Positions 1 to 9,592 of a stretch of 64,000 bases of DNA are shown here, in pieces. The notes under the pieces are model-generated. The model saw only the letters and a program-made list of their open reading frames with translations, was not told where the DNA came from and made no database searches. How positions within the stretch are numbered: position 1 is the first letter of the stretch; each line of letters begins with the position of its first letter. The position numbers and the translations under genes were made by a program. This DNA comes from Pseudomonadota bacterium (GTDB taxonomy: Bacteria; Pseudomonadota; Gammaproteobacteria; Burkholderiales; Burkholderiaceae_C): assembly GCA_020161065.1 (NCBI GenBank), contig JAIUPH010000011.1, positions 658,721-722,720 of the forward strand, in the 5' to 3' direction.

Positions 1-70
1 CCAGCCAGGCGAACCACAGGCCGCGGAAGACGGGCCCTTGCAGCGGGGCGAGTGCGGGGGGCAGGTTCAC
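1..70 (-). CDS. MFS transporter, N-terminal fragment (runs off the window)
   Basis: Only the first 23 codons are in the window. Read from a GTG at 70 they give a short polar stretch, then a segment with PVFRGLWFAWL. This resembles the beginning of EntS-type major facilitator exporters, where a basic residue pair and a Trp precede the first membrane helix. There is no strong ribosome binding site before this GTG, and another in-frame GTG lies 15 bases upstream, so the start is uncertain. A different membrane protein is possible. Confidence 0.45.
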   Translation of the reverse strand, partial: MNLPPALAPLQGPVFRGLWFAWL

Positions 71-91
71 GTGTGGGGTGCGCACCAACAA

Positions 92-117
92 CAAGGCCCC
101 GGCGATGCGGGGCCTTG
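92..117 (-). terminator. Rho-independent terminator candidate after tctBA
   Basis: A 10-bp perfect stem (92-101 with 108-117) closes a 6-base loop. On the minus strand it is followed by a T-rich run, TTGTTGTTGG. It lies about 100 bases past the tctA stop and just before the leftmost MFS gene, so it would end the tctB-tctA transcript. Confidence 0.6.
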
Positions 118-184
118 GATTCAATTGTGCGTCAAGCTCGTCAGTGGAGCCTGACCGCCAGCCTGCGGCCAGCCCCTCCTGAGG

Positions 185-214
185 CGAGGGACCGTCCGCA
201 GGGACGGTCTCTCG
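185..214. repeat. 13-bp inverted repeat directly behind tctA
   Basis: Bases 185-197 pair with 202-214 (13 pairs, one of them G-T) around a 4-base loop GCAG. The hairpin begins 4 bases after the tctA stop codon and has no T tract. It may be an RNA-stabilising 3' hairpin, or a first terminator stem acting with the one at 92-117. Confidence 0.55.
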
Positions 215-217
215 TCC

Positions 218-1732
218 TCAGTCGGCATCCTGGAACGCCTCTTCGCGCTTGTTCTTGATCGCCGGCAGCGACACCACCACGATCATCGCCAGCGCCGCCA
301 GCAGCAGCCCGGCCGACAGCGGCCGCGTCACGAAGGTGGACCAGTCGCCGCGCGACAGCAGCAGCGCGCGGCGCAGGTTCTCTTCCATCATCGGCCCGAG
401 GATGAAGCCCAGCAGCAGCGGCGCGGCCTCGCAGCTCAGCTTGTAGAAGATGTAGCCGATCAGGCCGAACAGCACGCCGGTGAAGACGTCGAAGTTGTTG
501 TTGTTCAGCGTGTACAAGCCGATGCAGCAGAAGCACAGGATGGCCGGGAACAGGAAGCGGTAAGGCACCGTCAGCAGCTTGATCCAGATGCCGATCAGCG
601 GCAGGTTCAGGATCACCAGCATCGCGTTGCCGACCCACATCGACGCGATCAGGCCCCAGAACAGCTGCGGGTTGCTCGTCATCACCTGCGGGCCGGGCTG
701 GATGCCCTTGATCGTCATCGCGCCGACCATCAGCGCCATCACGGCGTTGGGCGGGATGCCCAGCGTCAGCATCGGGATGAAGCTGGTCTGCGCGCCGGCG
801 TTGTTGGCCGACTCGGGGCCCGCCACGCCGCGGATGTTGCCCTGGCCGAAAGGCACCTCGCCGGGCTTCATCGGCGACTTCTTTTCCACCGTGTAGGCAG
901 CGAACGAGGCCAGCAACGCGCCGCCGCCGGGCAGCACGCCGAGCAAGGAGCCGAGCGCCGTGCCGCGCAGCACCGCCGGCCAGGCGAACTTGAAGTCCTG
1001 CTTGGTCGGCCACAGGCCCTTCACGTCCTTGGTGAAGACCTCGCGGTGCTCGGCCGGCTGGCCCAGGTTGGCGATGATCTCGCCGAAGCCGAACACGCCC
1101 ATCGCGATGGCGACGAAGCCGATGCCGTCGGTCAGCTCGGGGATGTCGAAGCTGTAGCGCGGCACGCCGGAGATCACGTCGGTGTTGATCTGCCCGAGCA
1201 GCAGGCCGAGGATGATCATCGAGATCGCCTTGATCAGCGAGCCCGAGGCCAGCACCACGGCGCCGATCAGGCCCAGCACCATCAGGCTGAAGTACTCGGC
1301 GGGGCCGAACTTGAAGGCCAGCTCGGTCAGCGGCGGCGCGAAGGCGGCGATGATGACCGTGCCCACGCAACCGGCGAAGAACGAGCCCAGGCCGGCCGCC
1401 GCCAGCGCGGCGCCGGCGCGGCCCTTGCGGGCCATCTTGTAGCCGTCGAGCGCGGTGACGACCGAGCTCGATTCGCCCGGCACGTTGATCAGGATGGCGG
1501 TGGTGCTGCCGCCGTACTGCGCGCCGTAGTAGATGCCGGCCAGCATGATCAGCGCCGGCGTGGCGTCCAGCGCGTAGATGCTGGGCAGCAGCATCGCGAT
1601 GGTGGCCACCGGGCCGAGGCCCGGCAGCACGCCGATCAGCGTGCCCAGCACCGCGCCGCCGAAGGCGTACAGCAGGTTCTGCAGCGTGAAGGCGACGCCG
1701 AAGCCAAGCGCGAGGTTGTTCAGGAGGTCCAT
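218..1732 (-). CDS. tctA: Tripartite tricarboxylate transporter permease TctA
   Basis: Large membrane subunit (504 aa) of a tripartite tricarboxylate transporter. With TctB and a periplasmic TctC/Bug protein, this family imports citrate-like or other carboxylates using an ion gradient. The sequence is hydrophobic throughout. It carries the family's Gly/Pro-rich loops: VLPGLGP near residues 37-43, a YGGS...NVPGESSS segment near 73-90, and VLPGGGALL near the middle. The length is normal. It follows tctB by 13 bases and is surely cotranscribed with it. No tctC gene lies beside the pair, so the binding-protein partner must be encoded elsewhere; two Bug genes at 41.4-43.4 kb are candidates by inference only. 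Confidence 0.95.
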   Translation of the reverse strand: MDLLNNLALGFGVAFTLQNLLYAFGGAVLGTLIGVLPGLGPVATIAMLLPSIYALDATPALIMLAGIYYGAQYGGSTTAILINVPGESSSVVTALDGYKMARKGRAGAALAAAGLGSFFAGCVGTVIIAAFAPPLTELAFKFGPAEYFSLMVLGLIGAVVLASGSLIKAISMIILGLLLGQINTDVISGVPRYSFDIPELTDGIGFVAIAMGVFGFGEIIANLGQPAEHREVFTKDVKGLWPTKQDFKFAWPAVLRGTALGSLLGVLPGGGALLASFAAYTVEKKSPMKPGEVPFGQGNIRGVAGPESANNAGAQTSFIPMLTLGIPPNAVMALMVGAMTIKGIQPGPQVMTSNPQLFWGLIASMWVGNAMLVILNLPLIGIWIKLLTVPYRFLFPAILCFCCIGLYTLNNNNFDVFTGVLFGLIGYIFYKLSCEAAPLLLGFILGPMMEENLRRALLLSRGDWSTFVTRPLSAGLLLAALAMIVVVSLPAIKNKREEAFQDAD

Positions 1733-1745
1733 GTCGTCGTCCTCG

Positions 1746-2219
1746 TCACTGCGCCGCGGTCTGCATGAAGGTGGGCCACAGCGGGATGGTGAGGCTCAGA
1801 CCCTTGATGAAAATGGCCCACGAGCCGACCGTCAGGATCGCGCTGTTGATCAGCGCGTCGCGCCAGTGGAACTCGTCGCCGGCGGCCGAGCTGGTGAACA
1901 CCAGGATGGGCAGCGCGATGGCCATGCCCAGCCACGGCAGCAGCACGCCGAACAAGGCGATCGAGGCCAGGATGATGAGCAGCGGCCGCCACGCGAAGGC
2001 GCCGACCTTGTCGCCGCCCTCGACCTCGACGGTCAGCGCCTTGAACAGCACCACCGCGCCGAGGATGGCCAGGATGATGCCCAGCCCGAACGGAAAGTAG
2101 CCCGGCCCCGGCCGCGCCGAGTTGCCGAAGCTGTAGTTGGTGGCGCCCCAGGCGAAGCCGATGCCCACCACGATGAACATCAGCCCCGACCAGAAGTCGC
2201 GCTGGCTCTTGATTTTCAC
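1746..2219 (-). CDS. tctB: Tripartite tricarboxylate transporter small permease TctB
   Basis: Small membrane subunit (157 aa) of the TctABC family, with four predicted hydrophobic segments; the first is near residues 9-25. The motif RPGPGYFPFGLG near residues 34-45 is typical of TctB. The start is a GTG at 2219, preceded by a strong GGAGGAG ribosome binding site about 7 bases away; the longer open frame upstream has no homology. It pairs with tctA just downstream. The 191-base gap before it is the likely promoter region. Confidence 0.9.
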   Translation of the reverse strand: MKIKSQRDFWSGLMFIVVGIGFAWGATNYSFGNSARPGPGYFPFGLGIILAILGAVVLFKALTVEVEGGDKVGAFAWRPLLIILASIALFGVLLPWLGMAIALPILVFTSSAAGDEFHWRDALINSAILTVGSWAIFIKGLSLTIPLWPTFMQTAAQ

Positions 2220-2337
2220 GAGTTGTCTCCTCCAGCAGATGGATTCGCGGACCATTCTAGGGAGCGGTCTCCGCCTTCCCCGATGTGGTTTCCACTTAAC
2301 GTTGAGCCCCCTACGGCTCGCTAGGGCGAGCCGGTCC

Positions 2338-2380
2338 CCCCGAGGGGGAGCGTTCCGGACCGGCACAGCCGGATCCGGAA
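2338..2380. repeat. Extragenic repeat and hairpin between gspE-like gene and tctB
   Basis: The gap contains a GC-rich core (2338-2352) that recurs inverted at 29265-29279. Next to it is a separate imperfect palindrome, TTCCGGA ... TCCGGAA (2353-2380), with an inner CGGC/GCCG stem. Such short interspersed palindromes between convergent or consecutive genes are common in Comamonadaceae-like genomes. The second palindrome could also terminate the gene ending at 2411. Confidence 0.5.
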
Positions 2381-2410
2381 CTTCTCGATTCCCAGCAGGC
2401 CGCCGATGGT

Positions 2411-4240
2411 TCAACCCCCGGCATCCGCCCCGGGCGTGCTGCGCAGCACTTCCTCGATCGTGGTCTCGCCGCCGGCCACTTTCATGGCGCCGGCCAGGCG
2501 CAGCGGGCGCATGCCGTCCTTGTAGGCCTGGCGGCGCAGCGCCATCGCGTCCAGCGCGGGGTGGATGCTGTGGCGCGCCGCTTCGGTCACGGTCAGCAGC
2601 TCGTAAAGGCCGGCGCGGCCGCGGTAGCCGGTGTGGCGGCACTCCAGGCAGCCCACGGCCTTGTAGGCGCGCACGCCGCCCGACAGCCGCCACGGCCGCG
2701 CCAGTTCGTCCAGGCTTTCGCGCGTGGTGGCCTCATCGCGCTGCTTGCAGGCGGCGCACAGCGTGCGCGTGAGGCGCTGCGCCAGCACGCCGATGACGGT
2801 GGCCGCGATCAGGTAGCTCGGCACGCCCAGGTCGGCCAGCCGCGTGATGGCGCTGGCCGAATCGTTGGTGTGCAGCGTGCTGAAGACGAGGTGGCCGGTC
2901 AGCGCCGCCTGGATCGCCATCTCGGCGGTGGCCAGGTCGCGGATCTCGCCGACCATGATGATGTCCGGGTCCTGCCGCATCAGCGCGCGCAGGCCTTCGG
3001 CGAAGCCCATGTCGAGCGCCGGCTGCACCTGCGTCTGGTTGAAGGCCGGCTCGATCATCTCGATCGGGTCTTCGATCGTGCAGACGTTGACCTCCTCGGT
3101 GGCCAGGGCCTTCAGCGTGGCGTACAGCGTGGTGGTCTTGCCGCTGCCGGTGGGCCCGGTGACGAGGATGATGCCGTGCGCATGGCCGATCAGCTGCTGC
3201 CAGCGCTCGGCCTCGTGGGCGCCGAAGCCGAGCTGCTCGACGCGCTTGAGCGCCGTCTGCGGGTCGAAGATGCGCATCACCAGCTTCTCGCCGAACGCGG
3301 TGGGCAGCGTCGACAGCCGCATCTCCACCTCGCCGCCGGCGCCGTCGGCGGTGTCGGGGCGGCGCGTCTTGATGCGGCCGTCGAGCGGGCGGCGCTTTTC
3401 CACCACGTCCATGCGGCCGAGCAGCTTGATGCGCGAGGTCATCGCCGCCATCACCACCAGCGGCACCTGGTAGACGGTGTGCAGCACGCCGTCGATGCGA
3501 AAGCGGATGGCGCCCATGTCGCGCCGCGGCTCGAGGTGGATGTCGCTGGCGCGCTGGTCGAAGGCGTACTGCCACAGCCAGTCGACCACCTGCACCACGC
3601 CCTGGTCGTTGGCGTCGAGCGTGCCCTTGGTCTTGCCCAGCTCGACCAGCTGCTCGAAGCTGGCGCTGCCCGAGGTCTCGCCGCTCTTCTGCGCGGCGCG
3701 CACCTGGCGCGCCAGCGCGTAGAACTCGGTCGTGAAGCGGCGCACGTCGTCGGGGTTGGCGACCACCACGCGCACGCTGCGCCGCAGGTGGTTCTCGATC
3801 TCGCTGACCCAGCCCAGGTCGAAGGGCTCGGCGGTGGCCACCGTGACCTCGGCCGTGCCCACCTTCACCGGCAGCGCGCGGCGCAGCTCGGCGTACTGCA
3901 CCGGCATCACCTCGGCGACGCGGCCGACGTCGGCGCGCAGCGGGTCGATGCGCAGGTAGCCCAGCCGCGCGCGGCCGGCCAGCCACTCGGTCAGCGCCTC
4001 CATGTCCAGCGGCTTGGCGGCGCCGGCGGCGTCGCGCCGCACCAGGCCGGCGCCGCCCAGGCGCACCAGCGCGTGCAAGGTGGAGTTGCCGGCCGACAAG
4101 CGGCGCGCCACGCGCTCGACGTCGTCGGCGCCGATCCAGCCGTCTTCGCGCAGCCAGTCGAGCAACAGCCGCCATTCGAGGCGGCCTTTGTGGATGGGCG
4201 CGGGGGTGTTTGCGTGGACGGGTGCGGCGGCCTTGACCAT
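2411..4240 (-). CDS. GspE/PulE/PilB-family secretion or pilus assembly ATPase
   Basis: Hexameric traffic ATPase (609 aa) of the type II secretion / type IV pilus family. A MshEN-like N-terminal region (about residues 80-180) is followed by the ATPase core. Walker A GPTGSGKTTT lies near residue 360, the Asp box at CTIEDPIE, Walker B at PDIIMVGEIRD, and the His box in GHLVFSTLHTND. Two CxxC pairs (CAAC and CLEC) in the C-terminal third form the zinc site seen in GspE and PilB. I start it at the ATG at 4240 rather than in the longer upstream frame, because that is where homology-like sequence begins. No other pilus or secretion gene is nearby, so its machine cannot be named. Confidence 0.9.
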   Translation of the reverse strand: MVKAAAPVHANTPAPIHKGRLEWRLLLDWLREDGWIGADDVERVARRLSAGNSTLHALVRLGGAGLVRRDAAGAAKPLDMEALTEWLAGRARLGYLRIDPLRADVGRVAEVMPVQYAELRRALPVKVGTAEVTVATAEPFDLGWVSEIENHLRRSVRVVVANPDDVRRFTTEFYALARQVRAAQKSGETSGSASFEQLVELGKTKGTLDANDQGVVQVVDWLWQYAFDQRASDIHLEPRRDMGAIRFRIDGVLHTVYQVPLVVMAAMTSRIKLLGRMDVVEKRRPLDGRIKTRRPDTADGAGGEVEMRLSTLPTAFGEKLVMRIFDPQTALKRVEQLGFGAHEAERWQQLIGHAHGIILVTGPTGSGKTTTLYATLKALATEEVNVCTIEDPIEMIEPAFNQTQVQPALDMGFAEGLRALMRQDPDIIMVGEIRDLATAEMAIQAALTGHLVFSTLHTNDSASAITRLADLGVPSYLIAATVIGVLAQRLTRTLCAACKQRDEATTRESLDELARPWRLSGGVRAYKAVGCLECRHTGYRGRAGLYELLTVTEAARHSIHPALDAMALRRQAYKDGMRPLRLAGAMKVAGGETTIEEVLRSTPGADAGG

Positions 4241-4328
4241 CGGTGCATTGTGCGCGCCGCGCGGCGGGCCGAGGTGTCGGCGCGGACACGTGGCGCCCCC
4301 CGTCAGCGCTTCGGAGACGTGGCGCGCC

Positions 4329-5141
4329 TTATCGCCCGGGGGGCGCCCAGGGCCGCACCATGCGCAGCCATTGGCGCGCGCGCAGCCCGAGGGCGCCGAA
4401 GCGCTGCTCGATCGCCGCGGCGCGCGCCAGCAGCTCGTCGCGGCCCGGCACCACCACGCCCTGCCCGGCCACGGCCACGGTGTTGCCCTCGCGCGTGGGC
4501 CGCAGGCTCCACAGCTGGTCGGCGCCGAAGGCGGCGGCAATGCGCGCGGCGCTGGCCGCGAAGCTGGCGCGGCGGCCGAACAGGTTCACGCTCATCACGC
4601 CGCCCGGCGCCAGCACGCGGCGGCAGGCGGCGTAGAAGGCTTCGTCGTCGAGCACCGGCGCGGCGGCCTCTTCGTCGTAGAGGTCGACGTGCAGCAGCGT
4701 CACGCCGCCCGGCGGCGCCTGTTGCAGCCAGCGCAAGGCGTCCATCGCCAGCACCTGCAGGCGCGCGCCGTCGTCGGGCAGCCGGAACCACAGCCGCGCG
4801 GCCTGGATCACCAGCGGGTTCAGCTCCACCGCCGTCGTGCGCATGCCCAGCTGGCCGTGCGTGAAGCGCGTGACGGCGCCGCTGCCCAGGCCGAGCTGCA
4901 CCGCCAGCCCCGCGCCCAGCGCGTCGGCCGGCCGCCACAACAGGCTGGCCAGCATGCGCTGCACGTAGTCGAGCTCGATGCGCTGCGGGTCTTTCAGCCG
5001 CATCGCGCCCTGCACCCAGACCGAGCCCAGGTGCAGGTAGCGCACGCCGTCGTATTCGCTGATCGTGACGGAGGGGTGCGCGGCTGCGGCTGGGTCGATG
5101 GAGGGGTCGCTGGAGGGGTCGCTGGAATTTCGGCTCGCCAT
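4329..5141 (-). CDS. Spermidine-synthase-like methyltransferase-fold protein
   Basis: A 270-aa protein with the Rossmann core of the spermine/spermidine synthase family. The nucleotide-binding loop LGLGSG is at residues 83-88, the acidic strand end AVELNP near 101-106, and the substrate-side acidic segment HVDLYDEE near 150-157. The first 20 residues are low-complexity Ser/Asp/Pro, so the true start may be a little later. True SpeE enzymes sit beside speD in many genomes; there is no speD here. The protein belongs to the widespread single-domain SpeE-like group whose substrate is often unknown, so polyamine synthesis should not be assumed. Confidence 0.75.
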   Translation of the reverse strand: MASRNSSDPSSDPSIDPAAAAHPSVTISEYDGVRYLHLGSVWVQGAMRLKDPQRIELDYVQRMLASLLWRPADALGAGLAVQLGLGSGAVTRFTHGQLGMRTTAVELNPLVIQAARLWFRLPDDGARLQVLAMDALRWLQQAPPGGVTLLHVDLYDEEAAAPVLDDEAFYAACRRVLAPGGVMSVNLFGRRASFAASAARIAAAFGADQLWSLRPTREGNTVAVAGQGVVVPGRDELLARAAAIEQRFGALGLRARQWLRMVRPWAPPGR

Positions 5142-5151
5142 GGCGGCGAGG

Positions 5152-5658
5152 CTACCCCAGCAGCCCGGCCTGCCGGAACGCCGCCTCCCAGGCGGCGCGC
5201 TTGCGCTCGAAGCTCCAGCTCGCGTTGGCCGGGCTGGTGGACGGCAGCCGCAGCACCGCCGGGCCGAGGGCGCGCGTGATGCGCATGGTGCGCGCCGACT
5301 CGCCGCCGTTGTGGGCGATCAGCGCCAGTCGGGGCAGCCGCGCCACCAGCGCCGGCAGGTCGTTGAGCGCGGCGTCGCTGATGTCGCTGTCCAGGCTGCC
5401 CGGGCGCCGGCAGCGGGCGTAGACGTCCCAGATGCCGAGGCCGCGCTCGCGCACGAAGGCCAGCCGCTGCGCATACGGCCAGTCGGCCAGCGGCTGGCCC
5501 CACAGCGCGCCGAGCAGCGGCCAGAACTGGTTGCGCGGATGGGCGTAGTAGGCCTTGGCCGCCAGCGAGGCCACGCTGGGAAAGCTGCCCAGCACCAGCA
5601 GCCGCGTGGCCGGCCCGGCCACCGGCGCCAGGCCTTGCAGCAGCGGGTCAGCCGTCAT
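5152..5658 (-). CDS. DNA-deoxyinosine glycosylase (uracil-DNA glycosylase superfamily)
   Basis: A 168-aa base-excision repair enzyme of the family 6 (hypoxanthine-DNA glycosylase) branch. It would remove deaminated adenine from DNA. Visible motifs are LVLGSFPS near residues 21-28, HPRNQFWPLL near 40-49 and LPSTSPANASW near 137-147, equivalent to the two active-site motifs of the superfamily. The length fits single-domain members. Its first 11 bases overlap the end of the upstream tatD-family gene, so the two are translationally coupled. Confidence 0.85.
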   Translation of the reverse strand: MTADPLLQGLAPVAGPATRLLVLGSFPSVASLAAKAYYAHPRNQFWPLLGALWGQPLADWPYAQRLAFVRERGLGIWDVYARCRRPGSLDSDISDAALNDLPALVARLPRLALIAHNGGESARTMRITRALGPAVLRLPSTSPANASWSFERKRAAWEAAFRQAGLLG

Positions 5659-6493
5659 GCGGCATGGCGTTCGATGCAGCGTGCGGCAAGGCGGCCAGCC
5701 GCGGCAGCGCCGCGTGCACGTTGGCGCTGGTGATGCGCGCCGCCTCTTCCAGGCTCCAGCCGCGCAGTTGGGCCAGCACCGCGGCGATGCGCGGCAGCTC
5801 GGCCGGCGCGTTGCGGCTGGTCCAGCCGGCGGCGCGCTCGGCCGCCGTGCGGTACAGCCATTGCGGCGGAATGTCGGGCGCGTCGGTCTCCAGCACCAGC
5901 GCCGTGGCCGGCAGTTCCACGGCCAGGCGGCGGATCTGCAAGGCGCGCTCGAAGGTCAGCGCGCCGCCGAAGCCGAGCTTGAAGCCGCGCTCGACGAAGG
6001 CCGCGGCCTGCGCCGCGCTGCCGTTGAACGCATGCGCAATGCCGCCGGCCACCGGCGTGCGGCGCAGCCCGGCCAGCAGCGCGTCGGCCGAGCGGCGCAC
6101 GTGCAGGATCACCGGCAGCGCGGCGTCGCGGGCGATCTGCAGTTGCGCGCGATAGAAGCGCTGCTGGCGTTCGCGATCCAACCCGGGCACGAAGTGGTCG
6201 AGGCCGATCTCGCCGACGGCCACCAGCCGCGGATCGTCGCGCCGCGCCGCGAGCGCGGCGCGCAGCCGTTCAAGGTCGTCGTCGGCCGCCTGTTCGACGT
6301 ACAGCGGATGGATGCCCAGCGCATAGGCCAGCCCGTGGCGCGCGGCCAGCGCCGGCAGGCTGTCGAACTGCGCCGCGGCCACCGCCGGCAGCACCATGGG
6401 GCCGACGCCGGCGGCGCGGGCGGCGGCCACCACGGCGTCGCGGTCGGCGTCGAACTCCGGCGCGTCGAGGTGGCAGTGCGAGTCGATCCACAT
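5648..6493 (-). CDS. TatD-family metal-dependent DNase/hydrolase
   Basis: A 281-aa TIM-barrel metallohydrolase of the TatD family, which acts as a 3'-5' DNase in repair and DNA fragmentation. The metal site is visible as D4-S-H6-C-H8 at the N terminus, GEIGLDHF near residues 90-97, the conserved His of LHVRRS, HAFNGS, and the Asp of LETDAPD. The ATG at 6493 is chosen because the metal motif follows it at once; the open frame extends far upstream without homology. It overlaps the glycosylase gene by 11 bases, which hints at a small DNA-maintenance unit. Confidence 0.9.
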   Translation of the reverse strand: MWIDSHCHLDAPEFDADRDAVVAAARAAGVGPMVLPAVAAAQFDSLPALAARHGLAYALGIHPLYVEQAADDDLERLRAALAARRDDPRLVAVGEIGLDHFVPGLDRERQQRFYRAQLQIARDAALPVILHVRRSADALLAGLRRTPVAGGIAHAFNGSAAQAAAFVERGFKLGFGGALTFERALQIRRLAVELPATALVLETDAPDIPPQWLYRTAAERAAGWTSRNAPAELPRIAAVLAQLRGWSLEEAARITSANVHAALPRLAALPHAASNAMPHDG

Positions 6494-6601
6494 GGGCTCG
6501 GCCGATGATGCCAGCGCTGCACGGCGCCGCGCGCAACGTGATACCGTTGGATCGCCCTTTCGCTTCTTGCGCGCCGGTGCCGCCGCCGGTGCCGGACGAT
6601 C

Positions 6602-7582
6602 ATGAGCAAGGCCCCGCTTTACAGCCGCTCCCGTCGCCACCCGGCCCAGGTTTCGGCGGCGACCGAGGCGTCGGCGCCCGCGTTTGCGTCCACCGCTGCG
6701 CCGACGTCGGCGGCCACGCCGCAGGCCGAGCCCGCCGCTGCGCCCCCCGCCAACCGCCGCCAGCGCCTGCGCGCCTGGCTGCACCGCCACCGCACGCCGC
6801 TGGCCGCCTTCGCCGGCGCCTTGCTGGCCAGCCTGGCGCTGGTGCTGGTGCAAGGCGTGCGCCCGGGCCACCGCGTGATCACGCAGGACGACATCGACCG
6901 CGCGGTGCGCGAGTCGCTGGAGAAGGAGCCGCTGCCCTCGGCCGCGGCGCGCGCCTACGAGGCCATCGCGCCCTCCGTGGTTCGCGTGGTCGGCCTGATG
7001 AAGGACGAGGACAAGGGCGACGACGACGCCGAGCAGCGCGCCATGGAGCGCAGCCTGGGCACCGGCGTGGTGATCATCAACAACGGCACCATCCTGACCA
7101 ACCTGCACGTGGTGGCCGGCAGCAAGCGCGTGAAGGTGCGCTTCTGGAACGGCCACGAGAGCGAGGCCGCGATCGTCGGCACCCAGCCCGAGAACGACCT
7201 CGCGGTGCTCAAGGCCAACAGCCTGCCCGACGACCTGGAAGCGGCCACCATGCGCTCCACCGCCGACCTGCGGCCCGGCGACGAGGTGATCGCCGTCGGC
7301 AACCCCTTCGGCATCGGGCCGTCGGTCAGTGCCGGCGTCGTCTCGGGCCTGAAGCGCGAGTTCCGCAGCCCCGAAGGCGAGACGCGGCTGACCAACCTGA
7401 TCCAGTTCGACGCCGCCGCCAACCCCGGCAACAGCGGCGGCCCGCTGGTCACGATGGACGGGCACGTGGTCGGCATCGTCACCGCCATCCTCAACCCCAG
7501 CGAGCAGCGCACCTTCATCGGCATCGGCTTCGCGGTGCCGATCGAGAATGCGGCACAGGCCGCGGGCATGCCGCCTTTCTGA
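6602..7582 (+). CDS. HtrA/DegP-like membrane-anchored serine protease without PDZ domain
   Basis: A 326-aa trypsin-fold protease of the S1C group. After a variable Ala/Pro-rich cytoplasmic N terminus there is one membrane anchor (about residues 66-84). The periplasmic domain follows, with the catalytic triad His169 (TNLHVV), Asp199 (ENDLAVL) and Ser278 (GNSGGPL). The protein ends right after the protease fold, so the PDZ domain(s) that give DegP/DegS their peptide sensing are absent. It sits 26 bases before the MoxR gene and may belong to that transcript, suggesting an envelope quality-control role (inference). Confidence 0.9.
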   Translation: MSKAPLYSRSRRHPAQVSAATEASAPAFASTAAPTSAATPQAEPAAAPPANRRQRLRAWLHRHRTPLAAFAGALLASLALVLVQGVRPGHRVITQDDIDRAVRESLEKEPLPSAAARAYEAIAPSVVRVVGLMKDEDKGDDDAEQRAMERSLGTGVVIINNGTILTNLHVVAGSKRVKVRFWNGHESEAAIVGTQPENDLAVLKANSLPDDLEAATMRSTADLRPGDEVIAVGNPFGIGPSVSAGVVSGLKREFRSPEGETRLTNLIQFDAAANPGNSGGPLVTMDGHVVGIVTAILNPSEQRTFIGIGFAVPIENAAQAAGMPPF

Positions 7583-7608
7583 GCATTCGAGAATCTGAAA
7601 AGGGCCCC

Positions 7609-8626
<1,018 letters not shown>

Positions 8627-8634
<8 letters not shown>

Positions 8635-9592
8635 GGCAGCGCCGCCCCTGGCCGTCACCAGCGACGCGCTGCTGCGCCGCCTGGAGTGGACCGTGATCCG
8701 CCGCCTCGACGGGCTGCTGCAGGGCGACTACCGCACGCTGCTGCGCGGCGGCGGCGTCGACCTGGCCGACCTGCGCGAGTACCAGTTGCACGACGACGTG
8801 CGCCACATCGACTGGAACGTCACCGCGCGGCTGCAGTCGCCCTACGTGCGCCAGTTCATCGAAGACCGCGACCTCACCGCGTGGTTCCTGCTGGATCTCT
8901 CGGGCAGCGTCGACTTCGGCTCGGCCGAGGTGACCAAGCTGGCCTTGAGCGCCGGCTTCGTCGCCACGCTGGCGCGCGTCATCACGCGCCACGGCAACCG
9001 CGTCGGCGCGCTGCTGTATGGCCAGCAGGTCGACGGCGTGCTGCCGCCGGGCGCCTCGCGGCTGCACGTGCTGAACCTGCTGCAGCGCATGCGCCAGCGG
9101 CCGGCTGCGGCGCGCGCCGGCCACGGCCAGGGCACGGTGCTGGCCGACCTGCTGAAGGCGGCCGACGGCATCGTGCGCCGGCGCTCGCTGATCTTCGTGG
9201 TGTCCGACTTCATCAGCGCGCCGGGCTGGGACCAAGCGCTGGCGCGGCTGGCGCGCCGCCACGAGGTGGTGGCCGTGCGCGTCTTCGACCCGCTGGAGAT
9301 GGAGCTGCCCGACGTCGGCCTCGTCACGGTGGAAGACGCCGAGACCGGCGAGCAGTTGCTCATCGACGCCAGCGACCCGGGCTTTCGCGAACGGTACGCG
9401 CAGATTGCACGTCAGCAGGAAGACGCGCTGCTGCAGGGCCTGGCGCAGTCCGGCGCCGACACGCTGGAGCTGGCCACCGACGACGACCTGCTCGACGCGC
9501 TGCTGCGCTTTGCCGACCTGCGCCGCCAGCGCGCGCGGCTGAAGGTGCCGACGCTCTTCCCTGCGCATTTCAAGCGGGCGGTGGCGGCATGA
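8627..9592 (+). CDS. DUF58 domain protein, MoxR partner
   Basis: A 321-aa protein of the DUF58 family, which is related to von Willebrand A domains. The diagnostic block REYQLHDDVRHIDWNVTAR lies near residues 50-68. A DLSGSVDFG segment near 90 takes the place of a metal-ion adhesion motif. The start is an ATG 8 bases inside the end of moxR, and the stop overlaps the VWA gene by 4 bases (ATGA), so the three proteins are made in a coupled way. Exact role unknown; members assist MoxR in assembling envelope or metalloprotein complexes. Confidence 0.9.

Noticed and set aside
4329-5141. Polyamine synthesis operon
   Set aside because: Only one SpeE-like protein is present, with no speD, speA or speC near it, and SpeE-like single-domain proteins often have other roles.
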